Of a stretch of DNA of 64,000 nucleotides, positions 10,033 to 19,040 are shown in pieces. Origin of the DNA: Ignavibacteria bacterium UBA7675 (GTDB taxonomy: Bacteria; Bacteroidota; Ignavibacteria; Kapaibacteriales; UB7675); the NCBI GenBank assembly GCA_002483085.1, contig DLHF01000002.1, positions 76,798 through 140,797 of the forward strand, read 5' to 3'. The notes below the pieces were generated by a model. That model saw nothing but the letters and a program-made list of their open reading frames with translations, had not been told where the DNA came from and ran no database searches. The position numbers were made by a program, and so were the translations under genes. Within the stretch, counting starts at the first letter, position 1. Every line of letters starts with the position of its first letter.

Positions 10033-10842
10033 TCAGAAATACAGAGCAGATAGGTCGTTCAGTGCAGCAGCCGTGTCGGCATCGTCGGTCAGGGGCTCGA
10101 CAATGGCTACACGGCAGGCCAACCGGGCAGGTAGGCCACAGGCAATAAGCTTAGCAGCATCTACCAGCAGTCGTGTAGAGGAGGATTCAGCCAGGCCAAG
10201 TTCTACAAGTGCGCGGATTTTTGCAGCGAGGCGCACTAATTTCTCTGCGATCTGGCGCTCTACCTGCGATTCTGCTGCAATAATTTCCACTTCTACCTCT
10301 TGGGGCGGGTAGTTCATCGCCAGGCTTACAAATCGCTGCCGTGTAGAGGGTTTTAGCTCCTTCCAGCCTTTCTGGTAGCCCGGGTTGAACGAGGCTACAA
10401 GCATAAAACTGTCGGGTGCCTGAAGCGCTTCGTTGTGTCTGTCCAGAAAAAGCATACGGCGGTGATCGGTGAGCGAGTGGAGAGCGACAATTGTATCGGG
10501 ACGAGCTTCGGCAATTTCGTCGATGTAGATGATTGCTCCGCTGCGGACAGCCCTCGTGAGAGGGCCATCCTGCCACACAGTGTTGGCGCTCTGCACAATA
10601 TAGCGACCGAGCAGATCGACTGCCGACGTCTCATCGTGGCAGGAGACGGTGATGAGCTCTTGATGCAACCTGTGAGCCATGTATTCTACCAGGCGCGACT
10701 TGCCGCTACCTGTGGGACCTTTTAGAAGCAATGGCAGTTTCTGGCGATAGACGTGTTCAAATACCTCTACTTCCCTGCCAACAGTCCGGTAATAAGGCGC
10801 TGCTGTAAGCGTATGGCTATTTGTATAAAGTACTGCGTCCAT
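10033..10842 (-). CDS. norQ: NorQ-like MoxR-family AAA+ ATPase
   Basis: A 269-residue AAA+ ATPase. Walker A is GPTGSGKSR (near residue 41), Walker B is IIYIDEIAEA, sensor 1 is VASFNPGY, and the arginine finger region is STRQRFVS. The GxxGSGKS plus short length and position between norB and norD place it in the NorQ/CbbQ/NirQ group, ATPases that act with a VWA partner to activate a metalloenzyme, here the NO reductase. The start codon is 41 bp after norB, with no convincing Shine-Dalgarno sequence, and the end is 21 bp before norD. Confidence 0.92.
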   Translation of the reverse strand: MDAVLYTNSHTLTAAPYYRTVGREVEVFEHVYRQKLPLLLKGPTGSGKSRLVEYMAHRLHQELITVSCHDETSAVDLLGRYIVQSANTVWQDGPLTRAVRSGAIIYIDEIAEARPDTIVALHSLTDHRRMLFLDRHNEALQAPDSFMLVASFNPGYQKGWKELKPSTRQRFVSLAMNYPPQEVEVEIIAAESQVERQIAEKLVRLAAKIRALVELGLAESSSTRLLVDAAKLIACGLPARLACRVAIVEPLTDDADTAAALNDLSALYF

Positions 10843-10883
10843 ATGTGTTCAAAAGGAAAGCCCGCAATGCAGGCGTAAAAAAA

Positions 10884-12269
10884 TTATGCACCGCCGAGGG
10901 CTGCGTGCGATTCCCGCACCGGATAGTCCTCGGTGTCGATGTTTTCCTGGAGTTCGGCTGTCGGTTTTCCGAATTTGATAAAGGTGTAGATATAGAGCAC
11001 GATACCCGCAGTGAAAAGCGCGGCAGCTAGGACGAGTCCGAGGAAGTGAACTTCAACCTCTTTCTGCACAGCGAGAAAATCCATGCCAAGCCTGCGCTCC
11101 AGATATACCTGTGTGATACCGGCAACAGCAAAAGCTGCTGTCATGCCGAGCATGCCGATATTCGACAGCCAAAAGGCGAGCAGCGCAGGCATGGTATTCC
11201 ACAGCTTGCGGCCAGTCATCAGCGGCATGGTGTAGGAAATAACTGCCAGAACAATCATGGCATATGCTCCCCAGAACGCGAGATGCCCGTGCATAGCGGT
11301 TACCAATGTGCCGTGAGTATAGATGTTTACCTGCGGGAGTGTGTGTGCAAAGCCGAGAAAACCAGCGCCGACAAACGACATAATAGCGCAACCCATTGTC
11401 CAGTACAGGGCTACTTTATTCGGGTGATTGCGCCCGCTGCGGCGGTACATAGCAATAGCAAACAACGCCATGCCAAGGAACGCCAGCGGTTCTAATGCAG
11501 AGAAAATACCGCCGATCCAGAGCCAGTACGACGGAGTTCCGATAAAGTAGTAATGATGCCCTGTGCCGAGAATCCCGGAAAGAAATGTAAGCCCGACAAT
11601 CACGTACAGCCATTTTTCAACTACTTCTCTGTCTACGCCTGTGAGCTTGATAAGGAGGTAGGCGAGGATTGAGCCCATGATAAGCTCCCATACACCTTCT
11701 ACCCAGAGGTGAACTACCCACCACCGGAAATATGAATCGACGGTTTGATTGCTGAAGTATATCATACCCGGCAGGTACAGAAGGGCGGCTGATACAAGCC
11801 CTACGTAAAGCACAATGCCAGTTGCCGTGTATTTATTGCTGCGCAGCACAGTCATGCCGATGTTGAAAAGAAACAGCAGCACATTGGCCACAACTACATA
11901 GTCGAGCGGGCGCGGTATTTCGAGGAATTTTCGTCCCTCCCACCAGTTCATGTGGAAGCCTGCAATGGCGGTAACGCCTACCAGCACAAGCGAGATAAGC
12001 TGTATATACGCTAGGCGCGTGGAATACAATTCCCGTCCGGACTCGTCAGGAATGATAAAGTACGATGCACCCATGAAGCCGGTAAGCAGCCATACCACAA
12101 GCAGATTGGTATGGGTAGCGCGTGCGGCGTTGAACGGAATCAGGTCGTGGAGCCCGTCCATGCCCATATGTGCAAATCCCATGATAAATCCGTAGACGAT
12201 CTGTAGCGAGAACAGCAGCATACAGGTCGCAAAGAACCAGTAGGCAACGCGTTGAGATGTGTATTTCAT
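10884..12269 (-). CDS. norB: Nitric oxide reductase large subunit (cNOR type)
   Basis: A 461-residue, 12-helix haem-copper-oxidase superfamily protein reducing 2 NO to N2O at the cytoplasmic-membrane dinuclear centre. All expected ligands are visible: His in RATHTNLLVVW (low-spin haem b), HLWVEGVWE with the FeB His and the FeB-proximal Glu, GTGHHYYFIG with two further FeB His, and MHGHLAF with the haem b3 and haem b His. There is no N-terminal extension as in quinol-dependent qNOR, so it must take electrons through NorC, encoded 52 bp upstream. Length matches cNOR NorB (about 450-470). Confidence 0.96.
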   Translation of the reverse strand: MKYTSQRVAYWFFATCMLLFSLQIVYGFIMGFAHMGMDGLHDLIPFNAARATHTNLLVVWLLTGFMGASYFIIPDESGRELYSTRLAYIQLISLVLVGVTAIAGFHMNWWEGRKFLEIPRPLDYVVVANVLLFLFNIGMTVLRSNKYTATGIVLYVGLVSAALLYLPGMIYFSNQTVDSYFRWWVVHLWVEGVWELIMGSILAYLLIKLTGVDREVVEKWLYVIVGLTFLSGILGTGHHYYFIGTPSYWLWIGGIFSALEPLAFLGMALFAIAMYRRSGRNHPNKVALYWTMGCAIMSFVGAGFLGFAHTLPQVNIYTHGTLVTAMHGHLAFWGAYAMIVLAVISYTMPLMTGRKLWNTMPALLAFWLSNIGMLGMTAAFAVAGITQVYLERRLGMDFLAVQKEVEVHFLGLVLAAALFTAGIVLYIYTFIKFGKPTAELQENIDTEDYPVRESHAALGGA

Positions 12270-12321
12270 GGCACTTCCTATAGTAAATATTGCATAATTA
12301 TTTTAGTTCGCTATTGCGTAA

Positions 12322-13023
12322 TTATTTTAGTTCGCCGAGGTACTTCACCAGTTCAGCTCGCTCGTCGTTACTCATTGGCAGTGTGGGCATAGCTGTGCCC
12401 GGCTTCACAGCCTGTGGGTCGATTAGCCATTTGTCTATCCAGGTAGTATCACGCCGCGTTCCTATCCCGTCGAGCGCCGGACCGATATTTCCACCATTGC
12501 CGCCTACTGCATGGCAGGCTGTGCACAACTGGCTGAACATTGCAGGAGCTGTCACAGTACTGTGGCTGGCTGGAGCCGCCGAAGCTGGTGCGGAGGTCGC
12601 CGTCATCTTTAAAACAGGTTTGGCCGGAAAACCATTGAGATTCGTTTCCCCTATCCATTTCAGGAATGCTATAAGGTCGCTGATCTGCCCGTCGGTAAAA
12701 TGGTATTGCACCATCTTGCGCTCGCCGGGAAACATAGCCTGTGGATCCTTGAGGAACACTTTCAGCCACTGCTCGCTGCGCCGTTCCACAACCTTGGTAA
12801 GCTCAGGTGCGTAGTACGCGCCTTCGCCCAGGATGGTATGGCACCCCATACAGTTGTTGGATTCCCATATCTGCTTACCCCTGTCTACCGCCGGTGTAAT
12901 ATTGCGTGCGTGTGTAAGGTCGGGCACCTTTATAAGTGTGTCGACCGTCAGAAAGAGAAAAACAAGCGAAAACAGGATAGTTCCACCGACAAAGAACATC
13001 CTCGCCTGCGAGCGCGACATCAT
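12322..13023 (-). CDS. norC: NorC with an extra C-terminal cytochrome c domain
   Basis: A 233-residue membrane-anchored cytochrome c. One N-terminal transmembrane helix (MFFVGGTILFSLVFLFLTV) precedes a NorC domain with CMGCH and the typical HTILGEGAYYAPELTKV continuation. A linker rich in Ala/Pro/Ser leads to a second class I cytochrome domain with CTACH and a distal PGTAMPTLPM methionine region. NorC proteins are usually monohaem and about 150 residues, so this is a dihaem fusion. The ATG at 13023 was chosen because GGAGG stands 5 nt upstream; the frame stays open for 33 more codons that do not look like protein. The gene is preceded by the palindrome at 13061-13076. Confidence 0.93.
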   Translation of the reverse strand: MMSRSQARMFFVGGTILFSLVFLFLTVDTLIKVPDLTHARNITPAVDRGKQIWESNNCMGCHTILGEGAYYAPELTKVVERRSEQWLKVFLKDPQAMFPGERKMVQYHFTDGQISDLIAFLKWIGETNLNGFPAKPVLKMTATSAPASAAPASHSTVTAPAMFSQLCTACHAVGGNGGNIGPALDGIGTRRDTTWIDKWLIDPQAVKPGTAMPTLPMSNDERAELVKYLGELK

Positions 13024-13060
13024 AGTTGCCTCCGAATAAAATGAATACAATCCCACATTT

Positions 13061-13076
13061 AAGACATAATTGTCTT
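13061..13076. promoter_or_regulatory. Palindrome upstream of norC (candidate Rrf2-type operator)
   Basis: AAGACATAATTGTCTT is a 6-bp inverted repeat around TAAT, 38 bp before the norC start. Its GA-N8-TC core geometry recurs at 18551-18570 and 20895-20914, both beside the Rrf2 regulator gene. Assignment as the operator of that regulator is inference. Confidence 0.55.
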
Positions 13077-13124
13077 GTTCTTGGGCAAAAAATTCCGCCG
13101 CCTGTTGATGGCCGCGGAGCAAGT

Positions 13125-14510
13125 TTACAGCCGCTGGAAACGCGCCTGGAAAAAGCGCAGATAGCGGGGTTCGTAAGTGATGGCAAGCCCTTTCACATCA
13201 AAACGGCGTTCGTACACAGACGCCGCCGATTCGGCGATAACATCCATGTGCGCCTGTGTGTACACTCTGCGCGGAATTGTAAGGCGCACGAGTTCGAGTG
13301 CTGGATAGCGATGTTCGCCCGTAGCGGGATCGCGCCCAGCCGATACAATGCCGCGTTCCATGGCGCGCACTCCCGAGTCTATGTACAGCTCGGCTGCAAG
13401 CGCCTGTGCCGGGAACTGATCCTGCGACAAATGCTGGAAAAAACGCCGGGCGTCGAGGTACACCGCATGGCCGCCAACAGGTAATACAATGGGAATGCCT
13501 TGCTCCATGAGTTTGTCGCCGAGGTACTCTACCTGCCCGATTCGCGCGCGGATGTGGTCGTCCTGCACTGCCTCTGTGATGCCTATTGCCATTGCTTCCA
13601 TGTCGCGTCCCGCCAGACCTCCATAAGTGTGCATTCCTTCGTACACCACTACCAGATTGCGCGCCTCGTCGTAAATGCTGCGGTCGTTGATAGCGAGAAA
13701 TCCACCAATGTTCACCAATAGGTCTTTTTTGCCGCTCATTGTGCAGCCATTGGTGTGCGAGCAGAGTTCGTGCAGAATGGAGGCCACAGTGCGATTGCTA
13801 TAGCCCGATTCGCGCTGCTGGATAAAAAAAGCGTTCTCAATGGCGCGGGTGGCGTCCAGAATGATGCGTATTCCGTAGCTGTTGCAGAGTTCGTGCACGG
13901 AGCGCAGGTTTTCCATGGCTATTGGCTGCCCGCCCGCCATGTTCACTGTAGCTGCTACACTTACGTATGGAATGCGCTCCGGTCCGCTGCTGCGGATCAC
14001 CTGTTCGAGTTTTTCAAGGTCGATGTTGCCCTTAAATGGATGAAGCGAAGCCGGATCGTGTGCTTCGTCGATAATGACATCTGCAAATGTTCCTCCCGCC
14101 AGTTCTTGGTGTAAGCGCGTAGTGGTAAAGTACATGTTGCCCGGAACAACATCGCCCTGCCTGATAAGGATGCGCGAAATCAGATGCTCGGCTCCCCTGC
14201 CCTGATGTGTGGGAATCAGGTATGTGTAGCCGTAATACAACTGGACGTTTTCTTCGAGATGGTAAAAGTTCCGGCTGCCGGAGTATGCTTCGTCGCCCAT
14301 CATGAGGCCCGCCCACTGGTAGTCGCTCATAGCGCTGGTACCGCTGTCGGTGAGCAGGTCGATGTACACGTCTTCGGAACGCAGCAGGAAGGTGTTAAAT
14401 CCTGCATCCTGAATTGCCTGCACGCGCTCTTTGGAAGTGGTTGTTTTCAGGCGCTCAACCATTTTAATCTTATATGGTTCTGCCCAGCTTCGCTTTGTTG
14501 TTGTCGCCAT
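13125..14510 (-). CDS. tpl: Tyrosine phenol-lyase
   Basis: A 461-residue PLP enzyme close in length and motifs to Citrobacter tyrosine phenol-lyase, which splits L-tyrosine to phenol, pyruvate and ammonia. Three specificity positions have the phenol-lyase residue: Thr in NMYFTTTRLH, Arg in AMERGIVSAGR (contacts the substrate hydroxyl) and Phe in LRFFQARF, against Asp, Ile and His in tryptophanase. The PLP lysine is in MSGKKDLLVNIGG. It begins 20 bp after nadB and ends 101 bp before the norC start, so it is the last gene of the nad unit or read through into nor. A paralogous tryptophanase ends the nor unit, so both lyases frame the NO reductase genes. Confidence 0.9.
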   Translation of the reverse strand: MATTTKRSWAEPYKIKMVERLKTTTSKERVQAIQDAGFNTFLLRSEDVYIDLLTDSGTSAMSDYQWAGLMMGDEAYSGSRNFYHLEENVQLYYGYTYLIPTHQGRGAEHLISRILIRQGDVVPGNMYFTTTRLHQELAGGTFADVIIDEAHDPASLHPFKGNIDLEKLEQVIRSSGPERIPYVSVAATVNMAGGQPIAMENLRSVHELCNSYGIRIILDATRAIENAFFIQQRESGYSNRTVASILHELCSHTNGCTMSGKKDLLVNIGGFLAINDRSIYDEARNLVVVYEGMHTYGGLAGRDMEAMAIGITEAVQDDHIRARIGQVEYLGDKLMEQGIPIVLPVGGHAVYLDARRFFQHLSQDQFPAQALAAELYIDSGVRAMERGIVSAGRDPATGEHRYPALELVRLTIPRRVYTQAHMDVIAESAASVYERRFDVKGLAITYEPRYLRFFQARFQRL

Positions 14511-14530
14511 GACATCCTCGGTTGATTAAA

Positions 14531-16147
14531 CTACTGAACAATAGGTTGTTTGAGTATGGGGCACGGGCTGCCTGCTTCGGCTGGTTCGTTGCTGTCGCCG
14601 GTCGCACGAGCTGCCGCGTTGCTGCATCGGGATTGTGTCGCCTCGATGTAATGGGTTCCCCGGCTTTCGGGGCGATTCCAGGCTGCAAGAGCAACCAGAT
14701 GCGCTGTCAGCGCCAGGTTGCGGAGTTCTGCCGTCGCTTCAGTAAGAATACCAGAAAACAGCAGCATTTCTGCCTGGTGCAGCAGGTTCATGGTCTCGCG
14801 TACAGCGATGTGGAGCCCTCTGTTGGAGCGAACAATACCTACGTGATTCCACATCAGCGTGCCGATTTCTTCGCGCAGTACAGTTACTTCGGCAGTAGTT
14901 CTGCCGGATGCCTCGGGCGCTGGATACGGCGGAGCTTCGGGGATATCCTCCGGCCAGAGGTCGGAATCGCTGCCAGCGACTATAGCCGCCCGCCGCGCTG
15001 TTACAAGAGCTTCTGTCAGGGAATTGCTAGCGAGCCGGTTGGCGCCATGCAGGCCAGTACAAGCCGTCTCACCACAAGCGTACAGGCCGCCGAGGGTTGT
15101 TCGCCCGTCGATATCTGTTGCTACGCCGCCGCATATGTAGTGTGCAGCAGGAGTAATGGGAATGAGATCAGTCGCGGGGTTGATGCCATGTGCCAAGCAC
15201 TGCCCTACAATCGTGGGAAAGCGGCTGTGGAGGTCGCCGATATGCCGTGCATCGAGTGTGATGCCGGTGGGTGATGCCAGGCTTTCTTTGTACACTGCCC
15301 GCGCTGTAATATCGCGCGGAGCCAGCGATTCCATAGCGTGGTAATGCTCCATAAAGGAGGAGCCATCTGCACGGCGGAGCATTGCTCCAGCTCCGCGCAG
15401 CGCTTCGGTAACAAGCAGCGGTATCCGTGCCCGCAAGGCTGTAGGGTGAAACTGTATAAACTCCATATCCTGTAGCGCTGCCCCTGCTCTGTAGGCCATT
15501 GCTATACCGTCGCCTGTTGCAGTCGGGGGATTTGTTGTACAGCGGAATACTTGGCCTGCACCGCCTGTGCAAAGAAATGTCGCTTTTGCGGTAAAACGGA
15601 CTATTCTGTGGCGGTCTGCGTCGAGTACCCATGCTCCAATACATCTTTTTTCATGGCTGTTGCCCACTGGTATAAGGTCGAGTGCCAGATGGTTGCGGTA
15701 CAGGTGTACGGTGGGCCGGCGGCGCACGGCATTGAGAAGTACCGACATCACTTCTCTGCCGGTCTGGTCGGCTGTGTGGACAATCCGATGGCGAGAGTGG
15801 CCGCCTTCTCGGTGCAGATGCAGTGTGCCGTTGCTGTGAGTGTCGAACCGGGCACCAAGCCCGATGAGTCGCCGTACAGCATCGGGAGCGTCTTCGATGA
15901 TTGCTTTTACTACTTCGCTCCGGCACAGCCCATCGCCTGCTGCCTCGGTATCGTGTATATGCATGGCGAATGAGTCGTCGCTGGCAAACACCGCTGCCAA
16001 GCCGCCCTGAGCAACTGCCGAAGCAGAGGCTATAGGCTCTCGTTTAGTAATCACGGCCACGCTGCCCATCCCAACTGCTTCCAAGGCAAAGGCCATCCCG
16101 GCGATGCCGCTGCCGATAATAAGTATATCCGTTTTTATGGTTTTCAT
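14531..16147 (-). CDS. nadB: L-aspartate oxidase
   Basis: A 538-residue flavoprotein that oxidises L-aspartate to iminoaspartate, the first step of de novo NAD synthesis. The FAD-binding Rossmann motif is IIGSGIAGMAFALEA at residues ~10-25; EGGHSRHRIVHT and GANRLASNSLTEALV are the dicarboxylate-binding segments shared with succinate dehydrogenase/fumarate reductase flavoproteins, and FIQFHPTAL covers the active-site region. Full length (family 500-550). It is 85 bp downstream of nadA. The two enzymes work in sequence, and iminoaspartate is unstable, which explains the linkage. nadC is not in the window. Confidence 0.95.
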   Translation of the reverse strand: MKTIKTDILIIGSGIAGMAFALEAVGMGSVAVITKREPIASASAVAQGGLAAVFASDDSFAMHIHDTEAAGDGLCRSEVVKAIIEDAPDAVRRLIGLGARFDTHSNGTLHLHREGGHSRHRIVHTADQTGREVMSVLLNAVRRRPTVHLYRNHLALDLIPVGNSHEKRCIGAWVLDADRHRIVRFTAKATFLCTGGAGQVFRCTTNPPTATGDGIAMAYRAGAALQDMEFIQFHPTALRARIPLLVTEALRGAGAMLRRADGSSFMEHYHAMESLAPRDITARAVYKESLASPTGITLDARHIGDLHSRFPTIVGQCLAHGINPATDLIPITPAAHYICGGVATDIDGRTTLGGLYACGETACTGLHGANRLASNSLTEALVTARRAAIVAGSDSDLWPEDIPEAPPYPAPEASGRTTAEVTVLREEIGTLMWNHVGIVRSNRGLHIAVRETMNLLHQAEMLLFSGILTEATAELRNLALTAHLVALAAWNRPESRGTHYIEATQSRCSNAAARATGDSNEPAEAGSPCPILKQPIVQ

Positions 16148-16232
16148 CCTGTTCCTTTCCGTTGTGCTCTTCCACCGATTGGGGCTGGATTGCTGATCCC
16201 GTAAGTTTTTCGCTTTGTCTGTCGTTCTATGC

Positions 16233-17225
16233 TTATCCTATTTCTATCATGCGTTGCAGGGGCAAAAAAGCCCGCTGCTGAATATCAGGCTCCAGTATTA
16301 CCTCAAAGGCTGGTTGTGCGATGCTTCCCACTGCTTGTAATGCTTCCAGTGTGTTGTGCAGCGTGATCCGCTTCATGTGCGGACAGTACACACAAGGCGT
16401 AATAAACTCTCGGTCGGCGTACATGCCGCGAAGAGCTGCTCCGAGGTCGCATTCTGAGCCGAGAATGAACTGCCGGGCAGTGCTTTCTTCTACATACCGG
16501 ATAATATCGGAAGTGCTTCCTATAATACCTTTGTGCCGGGCAAGAGCTATGGCTGCTGCGTCGCTGGGGACTTCCCAGTGGACAAGGATTTCGGCATCGG
16601 GGAACGAATCGCCTGTGGCTGCGAGCCGGGCTGCTGTAAACTGCTCGTGTACTTCGCAAACGCCATTCCAGAGTATGAGCTTTTTTCCTGTGGCCTGTGC
16701 AATCGGCACGCTGATATTACGGCCCATGTACAAGTCGGGTACGAAGATGAGCGTGTCCTGCGGAAACGAAGCCGCAACCGCTATGGCATTGCGCGATGTA
16801 CAGCAGATGTCGCTCTCAGCTTTTGTCTCGGCATAGGTATTGATGTAGGCCATGACCGGCGTATTGGGGTGGCGTTTGCGGAGTGCCTGCACGTCCTGTG
16901 CCGTAATACTCGACGCCAGCGAGCAGCCTGCTGCGCGGTCGGGTAGGAGAACTGTGCATTGTGGATTGAGGATTTTGGCGGTTTCGGCCATAAAGGCTAC
17001 GCCGCAAAACACAATCACTTCTGCGTCGATTGTTGTTGCCGCACGGCTGAGTGCGAGCGAATCGCCTACGACATCGGCTATTCCCCCGGCGCTGGTATGG
17101 AGCTGTAATTCCGGCGTCATATAGTAATGAGCCAGTATTGCCGCGTTTTTGCTGTGCTTTAGCTCTCTGATCTCTTCAACGAGATAACGGGAGCCTGTGG
17201 AATATGGAGGAAATGATGAAGTCAT
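16233..17225 (-). CDS. nadA: Quinolinate synthase
   Basis: A 330-residue [4Fe-4S] enzyme that condenses iminoaspartate with dihydroxyacetone phosphate to quinolinate. The three cluster cysteines are in RAAGCSLA, NGVCEVHE and PCVYCPHMK; AHYYMTPE is the substrate-binding His-Tyr pair near the N-terminus. Its ATG overlaps the stop of the upstream membrane-protein gene (ATGA at 17222-17225), so translation is coupled to that gene. The oxygen- and NO-sensitive cluster gives a reason why nadA might be placed under an Fe-S or NO-responsive regulator, but that is inference. Confidence 0.96.
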   Translation of the reverse strand: MTSSFPPYSTGSRYLVEEIRELKHSKNAAILAHYYMTPELQLHTSAGGIADVVGDSLALSRAATTIDAEVIVFCGVAFMAETAKILNPQCTVLLPDRAAGCSLASSITAQDVQALRKRHPNTPVMAYINTYAETKAESDICCTSRNAIAVAASFPQDTLIFVPDLYMGRNISVPIAQATGKKLILWNGVCEVHEQFTAARLAATGDSFPDAEILVHWEVPSDAAAIALARHKGIIGSTSDIIRYVEESTARQFILGSECDLGAALRGMYADREFITPCVYCPHMKRITLHNTLEALQAVGSIAQPAFEVILEPDIQQRAFLPLQRMIEIG

Positions 17226-18547
17226 GATTGCTGTGAGAGTAGGGAAAAACGACCGTTTTGTAGTTCTTTCTGTCTGGAAATCAGATAGCTAGCCAGTAGC
17301 AGAGCTCCGGCCACCAGGAGGACAAGTGAGGCGGCAAGAGCTCCATACCGGCCTGTGAGCAGGAGTAGATGCGCTATGCTGTCCGGCAAGAGTTGGTACA
17401 CAACCGGTAGTGCTGGCAGACACAGAAGCAAAAGCGAAGCAACCATTGCGCTCACTCCCCCACCAAACAGTGTGTATATGCCGATGCTGTGCCGGAAAGG
17501 ACATACTATGCCCAGCGTTGCCAAAAGACCCAATGTGCCAATACCGAGCATTTTTATATGCAGATAGGCGATAAGCACAGGGCGCGCTTCCCAGAAGTTG
17601 TGTCCGGGCAAAAAGGTGGGTGCACATTCCAGAAAAGCCTTGAGTAAGAGAAAAAGAGCCGGTGCGTACAGCAGCGGTTGTCGGAATTCTTTGCGGAATA
17701 TCCACACGAAATGGAGGTGAATCGCTCCCAGCAGAAGTCCTGCGCCCACTGCTGGTATATATATCCAGTCGGAGAGAGTATGCGCTGTGGAGCGAAGCGA
17801 AGAAAGAAGTACGGCAGGTATGTATAGCAGCAGGTTTGCCCGCAGGTGTTTCATGGTCGTATTAGTGTACGTGCCCGCTGTTCCTGATACTGCGAGTAGC
17901 AGGCCGAGTACAGCGGGAAGCAGCCAGCCGTCGGCAAACATGTGGAGGAAAAAGTCGAGGCTCATTGTTTTCAGGAGTTCTGCCGAGGGGCTGGCATGCA
18001 TCATGATAAACGGTAGTGCCCATGTGCCAAGCGATGACAGGAGCAGGCCTGTGATGGCGAGTTTCATTAGGCGAAGAGCGGGAGATACTACAAGGACTTC
18101 GCGGGGAAACTGGTGGCGCAATACAAATGCAAAGAAATACCACAGCAGTACATGTATGGTGCAGAATGCAACGGAGAATCCCGCATAGCCCTGCCACAGG
18201 AATGCGATAAGAGCACCGGCTGTAGCGTATTGAAGAATTTTGTAATGGAAGCCAGGCTGCCACGATTTTTTGAGTGAACGGCCACTTATCGCCGGTAATA
18301 CGGCATAGAACAAACCTGTCAGCGCACTGCCCATCCATCCAAAGAGAGCTATGTGGCTATGCGCGTGCAGCAGGTTGCCGAATGGCAGCGGTGGGGTAGT
18401 GCCAACTGCAAAACTCACGCGCAAAATAGTTCCGACTGCCGCTGCAGCTACGAACCACCCCGCTGCCGCCTTGGCCCACGGTAGTGCGGCTCCAGTTCCC
18501 GCCCCATTCTTTTGTATTCTGTACTCACCTGCTGTCATAATCGTCAT
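17222..18547 (-). CDS. NorB/haem-copper-oxidase-like multi-pass membrane protein
   Basis: A 441-residue protein with about 12 hydrophobic segments. Short stretches line up with NorB of this same window: HAHSHIALFGW with the haem-ligand helix (NorB ATHTNLLVVW), then a shared Y-x-x-x-P-x-x-SGR; LHMFADGW with NorB VHLWVEGVW (His kept, Glu replaced by Asp); STAHTLSDW with GTGHHYYFI (one of two His kept); YLHIKMLG with AMHGHLAF (one of two His kept). It thus looks like a haem-copper-oxidase-fold relative with an altered metal site, perhaps for NO binding or detoxification in the manner of NnrS-type proteins. A palindrome lies 4 bp upstream of the start and the Rrf2 gene ends 38 bp upstream. Alternative start: Met at 18538. 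The function is not established. Confidence 0.6.
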   Translation of the reverse strand: MTIMTAGEYRIQKNGAGTGAALPWAKAAAGWFVAAAAVGTILRVSFAVGTTPPLPFGNLLHAHSHIALFGWMGSALTGLFYAVLPAISGRSLKKSWQPGFHYKILQYATAGALIAFLWQGYAGFSVAFCTIHVLLWYFFAFVLRHQFPREVLVVSPALRLMKLAITGLLLSSLGTWALPFIMMHASPSAELLKTMSLDFFLHMFADGWLLPAVLGLLLAVSGTAGTYTNTTMKHLRANLLLYIPAVLLSSLRSTAHTLSDWIYIPAVGAGLLLGAIHLHFVWIFRKEFRQPLLYAPALFLLLKAFLECAPTFLPGHNFWEARPVLIAYLHIKMLGIGTLGLLATLGIVCPFRHSIGIYTLFGGGVSAMVASLLLLCLPALPVVYQLLPDSIAHLLLLTGRYGALAASLVLLVAGALLLASYLISRQKELQNGRFSLLSQQS

Positions 18548-18550
18548 GTT

Positions 18551-18570
18551 TTCGGACTATTTTGTCCGAA
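18551..18570. promoter_or_regulatory. Palindrome between the Rrf2 gene and the NorB-like gene
   Basis: TTCGGACTATTTTGTCCGAA is a perfect 7-bp inverted repeat with a 6-bp spacer, immediately upstream of the NorB-like gene start. Length and AT-rich centre suit an Rrf2-family dimer site. Compare 13061-13076 and 20895-20914. Confidence 0.65.
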
Positions 18571-18585
18571 TTGTGGCTAAAAAAA

Positions 18586-19038
18586 TTACGAATTGGGATT
18601 TTCGGGAAATGCGAGCATAAAACGCCGCTCGTTGTTGTGTATTTGTGTCGCTACGCTGCCCAGCGTCGTTGTTTCAAACATTTGGCGCAGGCGCACCCGC
18701 TCGACTGACCACGACTCGTGAAGCGGACATGGCTTAGTATGGCCACAACCTGGAAGTTTTAGAATACATTGGGTGAAAACATCGCTGCCGTCAATTGCCT
18801 CTACCACTTGGAGCAGAGTAATCGTCGCAGCAGGACGAGCCAGAGCTACACCACCTTTCGGGCTCCGGTAGGAAATCAGAATACCGGCCTGTGTAAGCAC
18901 CTGAAGAATCTTTTTCAGAAACTGGAACGGTATGTTCAGAGCTTCGGCAATGGTGCCGATGGGAGTGTATTGATTCGTTGGCTGTAGTGCAACGTAAATT
19001 ACACCCTGAATACCATATGTACAGGTTTTTGATAGCAT
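18586..19038 (-). CDS. Rrf2-family Fe-S transcriptional regulator
   Basis: A 150-residue regulator. The N-terminal winged helix is typical of Rrf2 (SKTCTYGIQGVIYVA, then IPFQFLKKILQVLTQAGIL and SPKGGVALA, the wing). Three cysteines in CILKLPGCGHTKPC (spacing x6, x5) match the [Fe-S] ligand set of NsrR/IscR/RsrR-like members, followed by the usual LHESW. Such proteins sense NO, iron-sulfur status or redox state. Linkage to norCBQD and nadA favours an NsrR-like role. The ATG follows the stop of the 611-residue gene by 2 bp. It ends 38 bp before the NorB-like gene. Confidence 0.9.
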   Translation of the reverse strand: MLSKTCTYGIQGVIYVALQPTNQYTPIGTIAEALNIPFQFLKKILQVLTQAGILISYRSPKGGVALARPAATITLLQVVEAIDGSDVFTQCILKLPGCGHTKPCPLHESWSVERVRLRQMFETTTLGSVATQIHNNERRFMLAFPENPNS

Positions 19039-19040
19039 GG

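Noticed and set aside
10843..10883. Possible terminator between norB and norQ (imperfect GCCTGCATTGCGGGC stem)
   Set aside because: Stem is imperfect, the T-run is interrupted, and the four nor genes are expected to be one operon.
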